Source: Oscheius dolichura (Eukaryota; Nematoda; Chromadorea; Rhabditida; Rhabditidae). From it: a stretch of DNA of 64,000 bases. The stretch's first letter is position 1. Every line of letters begins with the position of its first letter. Made by a program: the position numbers and the translations under genes. Below the pieces are notes generated by a model. It was not told the origin of the DNA. It saw only the letters and a program-made list of their open reading frames with translations, and made no database searches. Of the stretch, positions 21,430 through 34,135 are shown piece after piece. The stretch is taken from assembly GCA_932521035.1 (NCBI GenBank), contig OW051492.1, positions 8,928,001 to 8,992,000 on the forward strand, read 5' to 3'.

Positions 21430-24400
21430 TTATCTTCTAAACGTTGGAGAGAACGGCTTGTGTTCTTCCGCTACTTGAAAATAATTGGTGTTGCCAATAT
21501 TTACCATTTGATTTATGGCTTGAAGGTCCTAAAAACAATATTATAAAAATGCAAGGAAATATCTTACTTTTCGTGGGCTTTGGTTGATATTGTACTTCAT
21601 ACGACGCTCATGGGCGTTTGTTGGCGTATTTAATGGTGTTACATACACTTGAAACTGAAAATAAAATAAAAGAAATATTACAAATAAGAACATACCCTTT
21701 CTCCTAGAGCTCGTTTCATTGGAGACATTCCAAAATTTACTGGTTTCGGCATCGGAAGAAGTCTATCCGGCGTCGCTTCCATAGTTTTTACAGTATCTTC
21801 TAGACGCGGAAGGAATACTTTATTGTAGTACATTATCAGATCCATCTTTTCGCAACTCTGTGGCTCTGGTGTGCCTGAAGCAAAAATGTAAATGAATATA
21901 ATGCGAAACTGACCAGGGACAGAATTTATACTTGTTGGAATTGCTGAGCCGCATCGAAGTTTTACTGGATTGGAGGTAGAATCACGAGAATTTCCATCTT
22001 CGCTGGGAGAGCTTCCAAATCTAAAGGTTTCATGAAATATTAACAAAAAGATAACTCACATTGCAGAGTCAAAAGAGACTTCTCGATAAATATATGATTG
22101 AGCCTGCGGTTGATGCCTATAGTGTGTGATGAGATCCATAAATGTACATGTCTGAGCGAGATACTTTGCAACTACATAACTATAAATATAATTAGCTAGA
22201 ATAATAATAAAAAACATACACAATACAGAGAAGATTTTGATCAAGATGCCTATTTAACATTAATGCTGTCTCATTCCTCAATATGTGGTCCAGCAGCGTC
22301 CAGCACATGCGTTTACCCGTGTCGCCAATTTTTATTCTATCACATAAGTCGTTCAAGCGATTGCATGCCAAGTAATACACCTAGAAAAGCTTGAATATAT
22401 AATTAAAAATAGACATACCTTTCCTACAAATTGAATAAGGGTCATACTTCCGGCTACTGGTCGAATAGGAGATTCAATTTCTTCGTCTAATTTCATTCTT
22501 TTTACAGGAGAGTATCTAGAATTTTTCTAGAATAAATAATAAGAAAATAAAACCGTTCAGCCAGCATCTTTGGCTGTTTCCAAGCCACATCACATGATGG
22601 TATACAGCCGGGACTGCGCTCAATAGCGGACCATAATGTGCTGGCAGAAGACCATCCTAACTCTTCTAGTACTTCTTCTTCTTTCTAAATAACAAAAAAA
22701 TACAAATAGAATACAAATTAGCTAACTTTATTTAGATGTTTAACCATTTCTTTGCTCATCTCCGGAAGACAACGAATTACCAGCTGAACAACCTTTTGGA
22801 AACTGATGGGTTGCAGCTCTAGTGTCTGAAAAATTATAAATTAAATTTATATTCGCAAGGCCAGACGTTTAAACTCCATGGAAATGCACGTCTACTTTCA
22901 TGACAGAAGAGTAATAATTCAAGAGAACAGCAGAATACGGAAGCCAGAAATTCTTCCTTACGATAGACATTCTGCAATTTAAAAAAATTAAATTAAAATG
23001 CTAAACACTTACGCAAAGTTCACTTTCTCTATCAGACTTCTTTTCTCGTTCGGCTTTGACAATTCGCTCAATAATTATGTAGAATAGATCCCTAGCGAAA
23101 TCCTGATGAGACGGCAGGTTGTCAATAATCATCGGATCGTATTCGTTGCTCAATTCCTCTGCTTCAGCCATAACTCGATCAGCAAATCTGTAAAATTTTA
23201 GATAAAAACAAGATACAGGAAGGAAGCTAACCTTTGGGCGAATAATTCCGCATTACAGGCTATTGTAGCCAATGGATTATCCTTCATTTCAGCGCAAATC
23301 ATTTCTAGTTGTGAACCCTACATACAAATAATTTAATTTAATTTAAAAAAAATACATACTGCAAGTTGCCAACTTTCGGGCACTAACGCTGCCAATTTGA
23401 CTGAATTTTGTACAATAATATTTAATGGTGTCGTCGGAAACAGGTTGTCGGAGGAGAGAATATACATCTTCGAGGCTTGGGGGCCGTTTTTCTTGTTTTC
23501 CGTTAGTTTTTCTAGGCAATTCTGAAAATAAAATATGCATTATCCAATTAGAAAGGAAAGCTTTACTTGCGTGGACACTCGAAGTAACAGTTCTACATCA
23601 GCAAAGGTAGAATCATCTGGACCGCGTCGGAGAAGTTCTACAGCAGATCCTAAGAGAAGAAAATGTATTTCTGTTATTTAAATACCATCAAACATTTCAT
23701 CAAAAATTTGATGAAAATCGCTTTCAGTAGGAATAAACATCCTCTCATCTACTTCTCCACGCTGCTGAAGGAGATCGCAGTAAGCAATATCCCATTCTTG
23801 ACTGAAAATCGAGTTCAATTACTAAAAAAATTGAACTTACATGTATGAATTAATGTTGTTAAAGAAACCAGCCCCGTCAAATCCCAGAGCTGATTGAATT
23901 TTTCCGTTGAACCAGTGCATTTTAAAATGTTTCGCGTCCAGTACACATCCTCCAAAATTTTTACATAAAAATTCAAGGATTCCACATTCACTTTCGGCTA
24001 ATCGCTCACCTGAATTAATAAATTATACAGAAAAATAAGCATACTAAAAGAAACTATCCAATTCAATGTATGGAAGAACAAACGTACTTAATTGAGGATT
24101 AACAAGTTCGTCCAACTCCAGCTTGCAGATTTCTCCATATAGAAGTTCCATTACGCATAGGAGTAAATTATAACTATTGAGGAGATCCTCTTGTTTCATT
24201 TGCTCTGTAGTATTTTTTATAAAACAAAATAAATATAACACTTACTTTTTAAAAGGCAAAATGCCGCCCAGGAAACTCGAAGAAGCTCATAAGAGCTGAT
24301 AACAGCAGCTGGAGAACTGCTATTCATTGGTAGAAACAAGCCACGAAAAATGGGCAACAGCTTTTTGTAGACTACAGCTGCAACAGCTAATGAACCCTGG

Positions 24401-25208
24401 AAAATTATTCTCATAAAAACAAACAATATTACGTTACCTGCATTTTTTGGATATGCTCCTTTATTCTTTTAGACGTTCCAACAATTTCAGTGTATCTTTC
24501 TAATTTATCGAATAATTCGAGGATACTGAAATTAAACAGAGTTACGGCATTGTTAAACAAGCGAACCTTACACCTGAAGCTCTTTGAATATTCAAAAATG
24601 AGAAGATGTATTGCTTGTCCAGTCCAGGTCGCTTCTTTATCATCGCAAGGTAGATTGAGCAGGCAACCCACGCCTTATAATTACCCTAAATATAATTTGT
24701 GCATAAAAGTCAAAATTAATAAAAATTGAATAAAGTAAATACTAACCTCCATAACAACTTGTCGCGATGCATCAGTAAACTGTGACCAAGCGAAATTTAA
24801 TAAATAATCCAAAGCGTGCTCATTTGTTTCGTCCGTTGGTATACTATTGAATATATCCAAAAACTCGTCGCTTGGTGGTCCATTCTGCAATTTACAATAA
24901 TAAACTTAGACCATATTCAACCATACTCTTAGAAATATGTCATACTCATCGTCGTCGCCTATTGCAACCATTTTTTCACTCAGTTGTTCTTCTTCTTCAT
25001 CTTCTGGAGTTAGTTGAAGACCATATTCCTAAAACAAGATATACATTGTAATTTTAAAGACAATGTAAATTGATTGTTAGCATAAAAAACAAGAACTAAC
25101 CTGGTCGTGTTCCTCTATAGTCTCAATAGTTTCAATAGTTTCAATGTTTTCAATTCTCTCAAAATTTTCCATAGTTCCTGGCTTTTCTTCTTCATGAGTG
25201 GCAGCCAT
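21430..25208 (-). CDS. lin-35: Rb-family pocket protein (p107/p130, LIN-35 type)
   Basis: Multi-exon gene from ATG 25208-25206 to TAA 21432-21430. The N-terminal cyclin-like domain shows EGNYKAWVACSIYLAM, FLNIQRASGVILELFDKL, VVYKKLLPIFRGLF and LLRVSWAAFCLLK, then DLLNSYNLLLCVMELL; these follow p107/p130 in order. Pocket A: NPLATIACNAELFAQRFADR, DFARDLFYIIIERIV, PISFQKVVQLVIRCL and EMVKHLNKKEEEVLEELGW. The A-B linker is short (about 40-50 residues against well over 100 in vertebrate p107). Pocket B: KVYYLACNRLNDLCDRI, LMLNRHLDQNLLCIVYV, HYRHQPQAQSYIYREV and DLIMYYNKVFLP. The C-terminus has SPRKDLQAINQMVN and ends FSPTFRR. As a family, these proteins bind E2F-DP and the MuvB core (DREAM complex) to repress cell-cycle and germline genes in the nucleus. 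It is divergently transcribed from vps-51, and its 5' exons are duplicated downstream. Confidence 0.92.
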
Positions 25209-25580
25209 TGTAACTGTCGGCTCTAAAATATGTTATTCTCTATTGCAAATCACAAAAATATGGCGAGCAACACTAAAATATGAGGAAAAAGTGAACGAGG
25301 GAGAGCAAATGCAAAATTCAAACAAAATTCCATTTTCATAATTTGCTTTCGCGCGTCCCGGGTACGCAAGGGGAGTTGTGCAGATTCGCGAGAGAGCCAA
25401 CCCGATTGACCACTTCTTCACTTATTTGGTATGTATTCTTCCATTTCTAGACTTCTAATTGAATAGAATACAAAGAAAATCTCGTAAAATAACCCTAGAT
25501 CATGTCCAAAAAGGAATTTCTCCATTTCCCTTGCAAAAAACAGCTTTTTCTTTGATATTTTCTAAATAAAATGGCTACAG
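25209..25580. promoter_or_regulatory. bidirectional promoter, lin-35 / vps-51
   Basis: The two start codons are 372 bp apart and diverge. The interval has no repeat and includes a GC-rich core at about 25345-25410. Immediately before the vps-51 ATG, tctaaataaaatggctacag ends in an acceptor-like AG that could be a leader trans-splice site. No clear E2F site (TTTSGCGC) was confirmed. Confidence 0.5.
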
Positions 25581-28500
25581 ATGTCACAATACACGTCGAG
25601 TGTATTGGATGTTTCTTCAAAAGACTTCGATGTCGACGCCTATATGAGTATGCAGCTAAAAGAAAAAACATTGGATCAGTTATTGAAGGAAGAAGATGAA
25701 ATGGTCACTGCTGTGAGTTTTCGCATCAAAAATTAATTTTTCCTATAAATTCAGGTTCGGCGATTAGATTCAGATGTACATCAATTAGTTTATGAAAATT
25801 ATAACAAATTTCTGACGGCTACAAATACTGTAAGGAAAATACAAGCCGAATTCAGTGGAATGGATCAGGTAAGAGCTATTTTCCCTGTAAATAATATGAA
25901 TATAATCTTGTAGCAAATAAAATCACTCAATAATAATATGGATAATATTTCTGGATTGATTACAAAGCTGAGCGGAGTACTGGGAGAGCAGAGATCTGAT
26001 CTGGCCCAGCTGGGAAGCTCCTATAAGATTATTTCCAGTTTGAAATTCATTTTTGACCTGCCTAATATTCTAAAAGTGAGTTATATCATCCCACGAGCGT
26101 TCGTAAGGAGAAGAGAAGAATAGTTGACTGGAAAATTAAAATGGTTCCTTCTTTTGGTTTTCTACGCTCGGCAACAAAAAGTAATTGCGGACCTTTATAT
26201 ATTGTCCATCCGACCAAAACTTTGTGCCCTAAAGGCGCAGTGGTATAGAGGACGTACAGGAGACCCAACGAGAAATATTTTCTCACAAGTTCAATTCCCA
26301 GCAGTGGAAAAGTCTTTTGCTTTTGCTTCCAGTCGTTGTAGATCTAAAGGAAGTTGAGAAACGGGATTTTCATGAGGAAAAATCTGGTTTACAAGCAAAC
26401 AACTACGCGCCGATCCATTTTCCCCCTCTTTTCTCTTTATTCCAGTACCAACGCGCCCCATTTTAGGGTTGTCTCGACGAGAGAAAGTATTCTGACTTTG
26501 TTCGAGTATACCTCCTGGCAAAATCTGCTCTCAGGAAGTATTCTGATGTCCAAAATGTAGCTGAAATAATAAAAAAAATTGAAATTTTGGAAAAATTAGC
26601 CATTTCTGAGGTATTACCCTCTCGTTCATCAAAATTCCCCCTTTTTCAGCTGACTCAAATAATTAAAACATCAGAAGACCCAGAACTTATTGAAGAAACC
26701 GTTGCCCTTCTCGTAAAATTAGGAATTTCCGAGGGAGTGGTAAGAAAGAGTCAATTGGATGGGAGAAAATGCGGTTTCAGTTGGAACAACAAGTCCTAGA
26801 ATCCATTAAAAAGTTTCTGGCTTCTGATCTGGACGCAGTTAAAGAAGAAGCAGCCGATGTACTGGATCTTGTCGATAAGTGAGTTAAATTCAGATGGGGA
26901 ATACCAAATTACTCTTGTTGCGGGCTCAGTGGCGTTCCTTGCGAGCACCTGCACCCGTAAAGTCTCGGCAGCTGACCGCTTAATTAGACGTCTTCATAAT
27001 CTTCGTGCTGCCTTTTATGGATGCGGCGCGCGGGAGAAAAGCTGCGGAATTCCTCTCCCGGGCCGGGGTTTCCTCCCCCATCTATCTACCCTCTTCGAGA
27101 AGTCTCTTCCATCCTTATAAGATTTACCTCTCCCCCGCTTCTTTCTCCTGTATGAATCCCATCTCGAGACGCTCCTTTTCCAGTCCTTTCTCCACTTTCG
27201 CCTCACCGACAGGCCCTTTCTTCTCTCCTAGAAAAATATCCTCGCCACTCCCCTCCCTGGGTCTTTCTCTTATAGGAATCCCTTCGCTTCGTCCTTAGCG
27301 CTCACGGGACATCTTTCCCGTGTTTTCACTCTCTCCACCTTTTCCTTTTCCAGGCTCGCATTTAGTCAACAGTGTGTTCCTCTGCCACCACCCTGGGTTT
27401 GTAACACCATCCACGTAAAAAGATGGCCTTCTCTGGATAAGTGCCCCAGTGGGAAGGCGTGTCCTATGTGCTCCTCGCCTTCCTTGTCAATTATCCACTT
27501 GGCAGCCTCCCCGCGATAACGTCAAAGCACAACTGCTCTCCCCTGTTCCCCTCCAGACCCTACCTTATACGGCGGCCTAATCATTCCTATCCCATCTCTG
27601 CCATTTTGATCGTATATCTCCAATTTCTCTTCCCATTGAATTAAAAATAAAACAGAGTCCTTACTCTTCAGAGGTTGCGGTTCATTTATCCCTAATTTGA
27701 CGCTCTTCGCTACCCTCCACCTGCGATTGTTCCCGAATAAGACTGACGTTCTTTTAGGCGTTCTTCAGGTAATTTTATTCTCAATTTTTCACTGAAAATT
27801 CCAGAAAAATCTTCAATTATTCCACTCCATCGTGATGGAAAAGTTCCTGGACTCTAAAGACCCAAAAGATTGTTCTATTGTTGTCCGCGCGCTGGATCGG
27901 TACTTCCGGAAGATGTCAACGTGTAAACACGTCGTTCCGGGTAATTTTCACTCTAAAAATTGTATAAGAAAGATTATTCCAGGGTTGGACTGCTATCCCC
28001 TGCTTCTGACCCTAATAAATAGCGTCTCCCGGCACGAAATCGAAATTTCCTGTAAGAAAATCCTGGAAGAAATGAAGGCCGTCTGCCAAGAGGCGCGTCA
28101 GATCCTAATGAACGAGGGAAACCAGGACTACAACTATTTGGCTTCTAAAATCGAACAGGCCTTCACTGTCCACGTCAAAGTGAGGAAATACCGCTGGGCC
28201 AGGAAAAAAAGGGGGTTATAGACAGCCATGGCGAATCTCCTCCTGTTCATTGCCAGCGATGTGACGTTCTGTAACATAGCCCAGGGTGAATTTCAAACGG
28301 AATTTGCTCAATCCGTCCATGAAATGCTACTCGTTCGGGCAATCAGTGATTTCGCCTCATTTTTGGAGTCCTTCGGTAAGTCGAGCACCTTTTCCGATTG
28401 CTATCTTGACCGCAAAATGATTAGAAAGGGGAGGCGGAAAATCACCACCATTTGGGCATACAGTTTTTTGGCTAGGCATTTTACTGGCGCGCCGCTTTTT

Positions 28501-29723
28501 GGCGTGAAATAGTGTAAAATGTGTTGCCCTTTGTATTTCGGCTGTTTCTGGGTCATTTTCGCCGATCCAACACGAGGCACCTTCCCGCACGCTTTCAGAG
28601 CGCGCTTATTACGATATTTTAAAAATTCAGAGTGTATAGAAGAAAGACGGTATTTCTTTTGACTCTAATGTATTCTTTAGGAACTGCCGAAGGGCTGGCC
28701 AAGTGTAATAACCCCTGGCTCTTTCTTGTCCTGGCTGTAACCTTGAATAATGTGGCCATCAAGTCTTCGGGCTATTTGATTAATCTCTGCCGGGAGCAAT
28801 TGTCTCTCACAACGATGGAGAAAACAGCTACCCTTACTTGTAAGTCATTTTCTCCTGCGTTTCACCGATTTCTTGATTTTTCTAGCGTCCAGCTCTGTTC
28901 TTTCCCTGCTGAAATCCTCTGCCCATGTGCTTTTGAGCTCTTTTGTTCAACAACGAGGAATGCAGTTGGGAGAGAGCCTGGTCAAGGGCTGTGAAGCCCT
29001 GGCCCAGCCGACGGCTTCTCCCACAGGAGTACGGTAACTCTACCCTATATTTCTACGAATTTTGGATATTTTAAAGAGCCGCAGTACGAAGAGCCGTTGA
29101 AGAAGTTGGGGAATGTGACAGGATCCTCGGACAGTTGTTGGGGTCCGACCAGAGGAAGGAAAATCGCCACAGGAGGCCGGCAGACGCACCTAGGGATTCG
29201 CTGTGGTGTGATCGGATCGATTTTCATCAACAGATCCATGTAAGGAGGGGTTCTCAAAGGGAGGTCGGGATTTCTGGCTCTATGACTTTAGAAAAGGTCC
29301 CAAAGCGATTGTATTCCCAGAAAAGAGTGCCTTTCCCCATTCCAAGGCTATGGATTACGGTAGCTGGCCGTAACAGGACTTCTACCCACTATTCAAAGGA
29401 TTCCTTTCAGTTCAGCAAGTCGTCCATCATTACGGCAATTATAAAAGTCTTGTTGAAGTCATTTACCGAGGGAATTCGACTCCAAACCTATAATAGAATG
29501 GCTGTAGAGCAGATACAGGTAGCCGCCACTTTGCCAACCCCTACCGTGCCCCGTTCAGATCGACTGCTGCTATCTTCAACGCTGTTTTGCTCCGTTGGTG
29601 GTCGATGAAGTCGTTGTAAATTCAATGGTGGATCAGACCCTTTCCTCCGCTTTGAAACGATGCCTGGATCCGGTCCTTATTCATCCAAGCAAGCTGGCCA
29701 TCCTCTGCGAGGACAAAGAATAG
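25581..29723 (+). CDS. vps-51: VPS51 subunit of GARP/EARP tethering complexes
   Basis: Exons with in-frame joins: 25581-25712, 25755-25868, 25914-26075, 26467-26610, 26650-26739, 26781-26878, 27805-27940, 27983-28179, 28222-28375, 28681-28839, 28886-29033, 29077-29239 and 29559-29723, plus an exon near 29400-29520 (...AVEQIQ). The N-terminus has the Vps51/COG-like signature [39 protein letters not shown] and FIFDLPNIL. Later blocks match animal VPS51: [61 protein letters not shown] and [13 protein letters not shown]51 links VPS52-VPS53 with VPS54 (GARP) or VPS50 (EARP) and captures endosome-derived vesicles. Two introns, 26076-26466 and 26879-27804, are enlarged by insertions. The phase across the second (2 in, 0 out) implies one small unplaced exon. 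A linking exon at about 29240-29400 is also uncertain. Confidence 0.9.
26226..26330 (+). repeat. tRNA-derived SINE-like insertion in a vps-51 intron
   Basis: A-box-like ggcgcagtgg at 26234-26243 and B-box-like agttcaattcc at 26288-26298, about 50 nt apart, followed by a TCTTTT stop and the tail cttttgcttttgcttcc. That tail resembles those of the elements at 13.9-14.1 kb. The acceptor stem does not pair, so it is not a tRNA gene. Confidence 0.45.
26879..27804 (+). other. long vps-51 intron with pyrimidine-rich insertion
   Basis: Over 900 bp where this gene's other introns are mostly 40-60 bp. The first part (about 26930-27000) carries cagtggcgttcc and cacccgtaaagtctcggcag, shared with the ints-8 intron insertion. 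It is followed by a strongly C/T-rich stretch on the plus strand (about 27050-27360). One short vps-51 exon must lie somewhere here to correct the reading phase; a candidate 11-bp piece before 27770 does not fit the phase. Confidence 0.45.
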
Positions 29724-29773
29724 ATAATTATAATTGTATATATTACGAATTACGGGTTTTCTGTATTCCCCCA

Positions 29774-29779
29774 AATAAA
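29774..29779 (+). terminator. vps-51 poly(A) signal
   Basis: AATAAA 50 bp after the stop codon and only about 40 bp before the first satellite unit. Cleavage would occur at or within the edge of the satellite. Confidence 0.6.
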
Positions 29780-32700
29780 GCTGAAAATACAACGATGAAC
29801 ATCGAAACGGTAAACTCGAACAAATGGTGGATTTCAACCCGAACAAATGGTGGATTTCAACTCGAACAAATGGTGGATTTCAACCCGAACAAATGGTGGT
29901 AAACTCGAACAAACGGTGGATTTCAACCCGAACAAATGGTGGATTTCAACTCGAACAAATGGTGGTAAACTCGAACAAATGGTGGTAAACCCGAACAAAT
30001 GGTGGTAAACTCGAACGAATGGTGGATTTCAACCCGAACAAATGGTGGTAAACTCGAACAAATGGTGGTAAACTCGAACAAATGGTGGTAAACTCGAACA
30101 AATGGTGGTAAACTCGAACAAATGGTGGTAAACTCGAACAAATGGTGGATTTCAACCCGAACAAATGGTGGTAAACTCGAACAAATGGTGGATTTCAACC
30201 CGAACAAATGGTGGATTTCAACCCGAACAAATGGTGGATTTCAACCCGAACAAATGGTGGTAAACTCGAACAAATGGTGGATTTCAACCCGAACAAATGG
30301 TGGTAAACTCGAACAAATGGTGGTAAACTCGAACAAATGGTGGATTTCAACCCGAACAAATGGTGGTAAACTCGAACAAATGGTGGATTTCAACCCGAAC
30401 AAATGGTGGATTTCAACCCGAACAAATGGTGGATTTCAACCCGAACAAATGGTGGTAAACTCGAACAAATGGTGGATTTCAACCCGAACAAATGGTGGAT
30501 TTCAACCCGAACAAATGGTGGATTTCAACCCGAACAAATGGTGGATTTCAACCCGAACAAATGGTGGATTTCAACCCGAACAAATGGTGGTAAACTCGAA
30601 CAAATGGTGGATTTCAACCCGAACAAATGGTGGTAAACTCGAACAAATGGTGGTAAACTCGAACAAATGGTGGTAAACTCGAACAAATGGTGGTAAACTC
30701 GAACAAATGGTGGTAAACTCGAACAAATGGTGGTAAACTCGAACAAATGGTGGATTTCAACCCGAACAAATGGTGGTAAACTCGAACAAATGGTGGATTT
30801 CAACCCGAACAAATGGTGGATTTCAACCCGAACAAATGGTGGATTTCAACCCGAACAAATGGTGGTAAACTCGAACAAATGGTGGTAAACTCGAACAAAT
30901 GGTGGATTTCAACCCGAACAAATGGTGGTAAACTCGAACAAATGGTGGTAAACTCGAACAAATGGTGGTAAACTCGAACAAATGGTGGTAAACTCGAACA
31001 AATGGTGGTAAACTCGAACAAATGGTGGTAAACTCGAACAAATGGTGGATTTCAACCCGAACAAATGGTGGTAAACTCGAACAAATGGTGGATTTCAACC
31101 CGAACAAATGGTGGATTTCAACCCGAACAAATGGTGGTAAACTCGAACAAATGGTGGTAAACTCGAACAAATGGTGGTAAACTCGAACAAATGGTGGTAA
31201 ACTCGAACAAATGGTGGTAAACTCGAACAAATGGTGGATTTCAACCCGAACAAATGGTGGTAAACTCGAACAAATGGTGGATTTCAACCCGAACAAATGG
31301 TGGATTTCAACCCGAACAAATGGTGGATTTCAACCCGAACAAATGGTGGATTTCAACCCGAACAAATGGTGGATTTCAACCCGAACAAATGGTGGTAAAC
31401 TCGAACAAATGGTGGTAAACTCGAACAAATGGTGGATTTCAACCCGAACAAATGGTGGTAAACCCGAACAAATGGTGGTAAACTCGAACAAATGGTGGTA
31501 AACTCGAACAAATGGTGGTAAACTCGAACAAATGGTGGTAAACCCGAACAAATGGTGGTAAACTCGAACAAATGGTGGTAAACTCGAACAAATGGTGGTA
31601 AACTCGAACAAATGGTGGATTTCAACCCGAACAAATGGTGGTAAACTCGAACAAATGGTGGTAAACTCGAACAAATGGTGGTAAACTCGAACAAATGGTG
31701 GTAAACTCGAACAAATGGTGGTAAACTCGAACAAATGGTGGATTTCAACCCGAACAAATGGTGGTAAACTCGAACAAATGGTGGATTTCAACCCGAACAA
31801 ATGGTGGTAAACTCGAACAAATGGTGGATTTCAACCCGAACAAATGGTGGTAAACTCGAACAAATGGTGGATTTCAACCCGAACAAATGGTGGTAAACTC
31901 GAACAAATGGTGGATTTCAACCCGAACAAATGGTGGTAAACTCGAACAAATGGTGGTAAACTCGAACAAATGGTGGATTTCAACCCGAACAAATGGTGGT
32001 AAACTCGAACAAATGGTGGATTTCAACCCGAACAAATGGTGGATTTCAACCCGAACAAATGGTGGTAAACTCGAACAAATGGTGGTAAACTCGAACAAAT
32101 GGTGGTAAACTCGAACAAATGGTGGTAAACTCGAACAAATGGTGGATTTCAACCCGAACAAATGGTGGTAAACTCGAACAAATGGTGGATTTCAACCCGA
32201 ACAAATGGTGGATTTCAACCCGAACAAATGGTGGTAAACTCGAACAAATGGTGGTAAACTCGAACAAATGGTGGATTTCAACCCGAACAAATGGTGGATT
32301 TCAACCCGAACAAATGGTGGTAAACTCGAACAAATGGTGGATTTCAACCCGAACAAATGGTGGATTTCAACCCGAACAAATGGTGGATTTCAACCCGAAC
32401 AAATGGTGGTAAACTCGAACAAATGGTGGATTTCAACCCGAACAAATGGTGGATTTCAACCCGAACAAATGGTGGTAAACTCGAACAAATGGTGGTAAAC
32501 TCGAACAAATGGTGGTAAACTCGAACAAATGGTGGATTTCAACGCGAACAAATGGTGGATTTCAACCCGAACAAATGGTGGTAAACTCGAACAAATGGTG
32601 GTAAACTCGAACAAATGGTGGTAAACTCGAACAAATGGTGGTAAACTCGAACAAATGGTGGATTTCAACGCGAACAAATGGTGGATTTCAACCCGAACAA

Positions 32701-33353
32701 ATGGTGGTAAACTCGAACAAATGGTGGATTTCAACCCGAACAAATGGTGGATTTCAACCCGAACAAATGGTGGTAAACTCGAACAAATGGTGGTAAACTC
32801 GAACAAATGGTGGATTTCAACCCGAACAAATGGTGGATTTCAACCCGAACAAATGGTGGATTTCAACCCGAACAAATGGTGGTAAACTCGAACAAATGGT
32901 GGTAAACTCGAACAAATGGTGGTAAACTCGAACAAATGGTGGATTTCAACCCGAACAAATGGTGGTAAACTCGAACAAATGGTGGATTTCAACCCGAACA
33001 AATGGTGGTAAACTCGAACAAATGGTGGTAAACTCGAACAAATGGTGGTAAACTCGAACAAATGGTGGTAAACTCGAACAAATGGTGGTAAACCCGAACA
33101 AATGGTGGATTTCAACCCGAACAAATGGTGGTAAACTCGAACAAATGGTGGATTTCAACCCGAACAAATGGTGGTAAACTCGAACAAATGGTGGTAAACT
33201 CGAACAAATGGTGGTAAACTCGAACGAATGGTGGTAAACTCGAACAAATGGTGGATTTCAACCCGAACAAATGGTGGTAAACCCGAACAAATGGTGGATT
33301 TCAACCCGAACAAATGGTGGTAAACTCGAACAAATGGTGGTAAACTCGAACAA

Positions 33354-33756
33354 ATGGTGGATTTCAACCCGAACAAATGGTGGATTTCAACCCGGACAAA
33401 TGGTGATAAACTCGATCAAATGGTGGTAAACTCGAACAAATGGTGGATTTCAACCCGAACAAATGGTGATAAACTCGAACAAATGGTGGTAAACTCGAAC
33501 AAATGGTGGATTTCAACCCGGACAAATGGTGATAAACTCGAACAAATGGTGGTAAACTCGAACAAATGGTGGTAAACTCGAACAAATGGTGGTAAACTCG
33601 AACAAATGGTGGTAAACCCGAACAAATGGTGGTAAACTCGAACAAATGGTGGTAAACTCGAACAAATGGTGGTAAACTCGAACAAATGGTGGTAAACTCG
33701 AACAAATGGTGGTAAACTCGAACAAATGGTGGTAAACTCGAACAAATGGTGGATTT
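33354..33756. repeat. satellite segment duplicated at 44940-45342
   Basis: The order of short, long, gataaac and cccggac units over about 400 bp is the same at 33354-33756 and 44940-45342 (offset 11,586 bp). Both contain the rare unit with gatcaaatgg (33414 and 45000), seen nowhere else in the array. Confidence 0.85.
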
Positions 33757-34135
33757 CAACCCGAACAAATGGTGGTAAACTCGAACAAATGGTGGTAAAC
33801 CCGAACAAATGGTGGTAAACTCGAACAAATGGTGGTAAACTCGAACAAATGGTGGTAAACTCGAACAAATGGTGGTAAACCCGAACAAATGGTGGTAAAC
33901 TCGAACAAATGGTGGTAAACTCGAACAAATGGTGGTAAACTCGAACAAATGGTGGTAAACTCGAACAAATGGTGGTAAACTCGAACAAATGGTGGTAAAC
34001 TCGAACAAATGGTGGTAAACCCGAACAAATGGTGGTAAACTCGAACAAATGGTGGTAAACTCGAACAAATGGTGGTAAACTCGAACAAATGGTGGTAAAC
34101 TCGAACAAATGGTGGTAAACTCGAACAAATGGTGG

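Noticed and set aside
26226-26330. Functional tRNA gene in the vps-51 intron
   Set aside because: Internal promoter words are present, but no 7-bp acceptor stem forms; a SINE-like insertion fits better.
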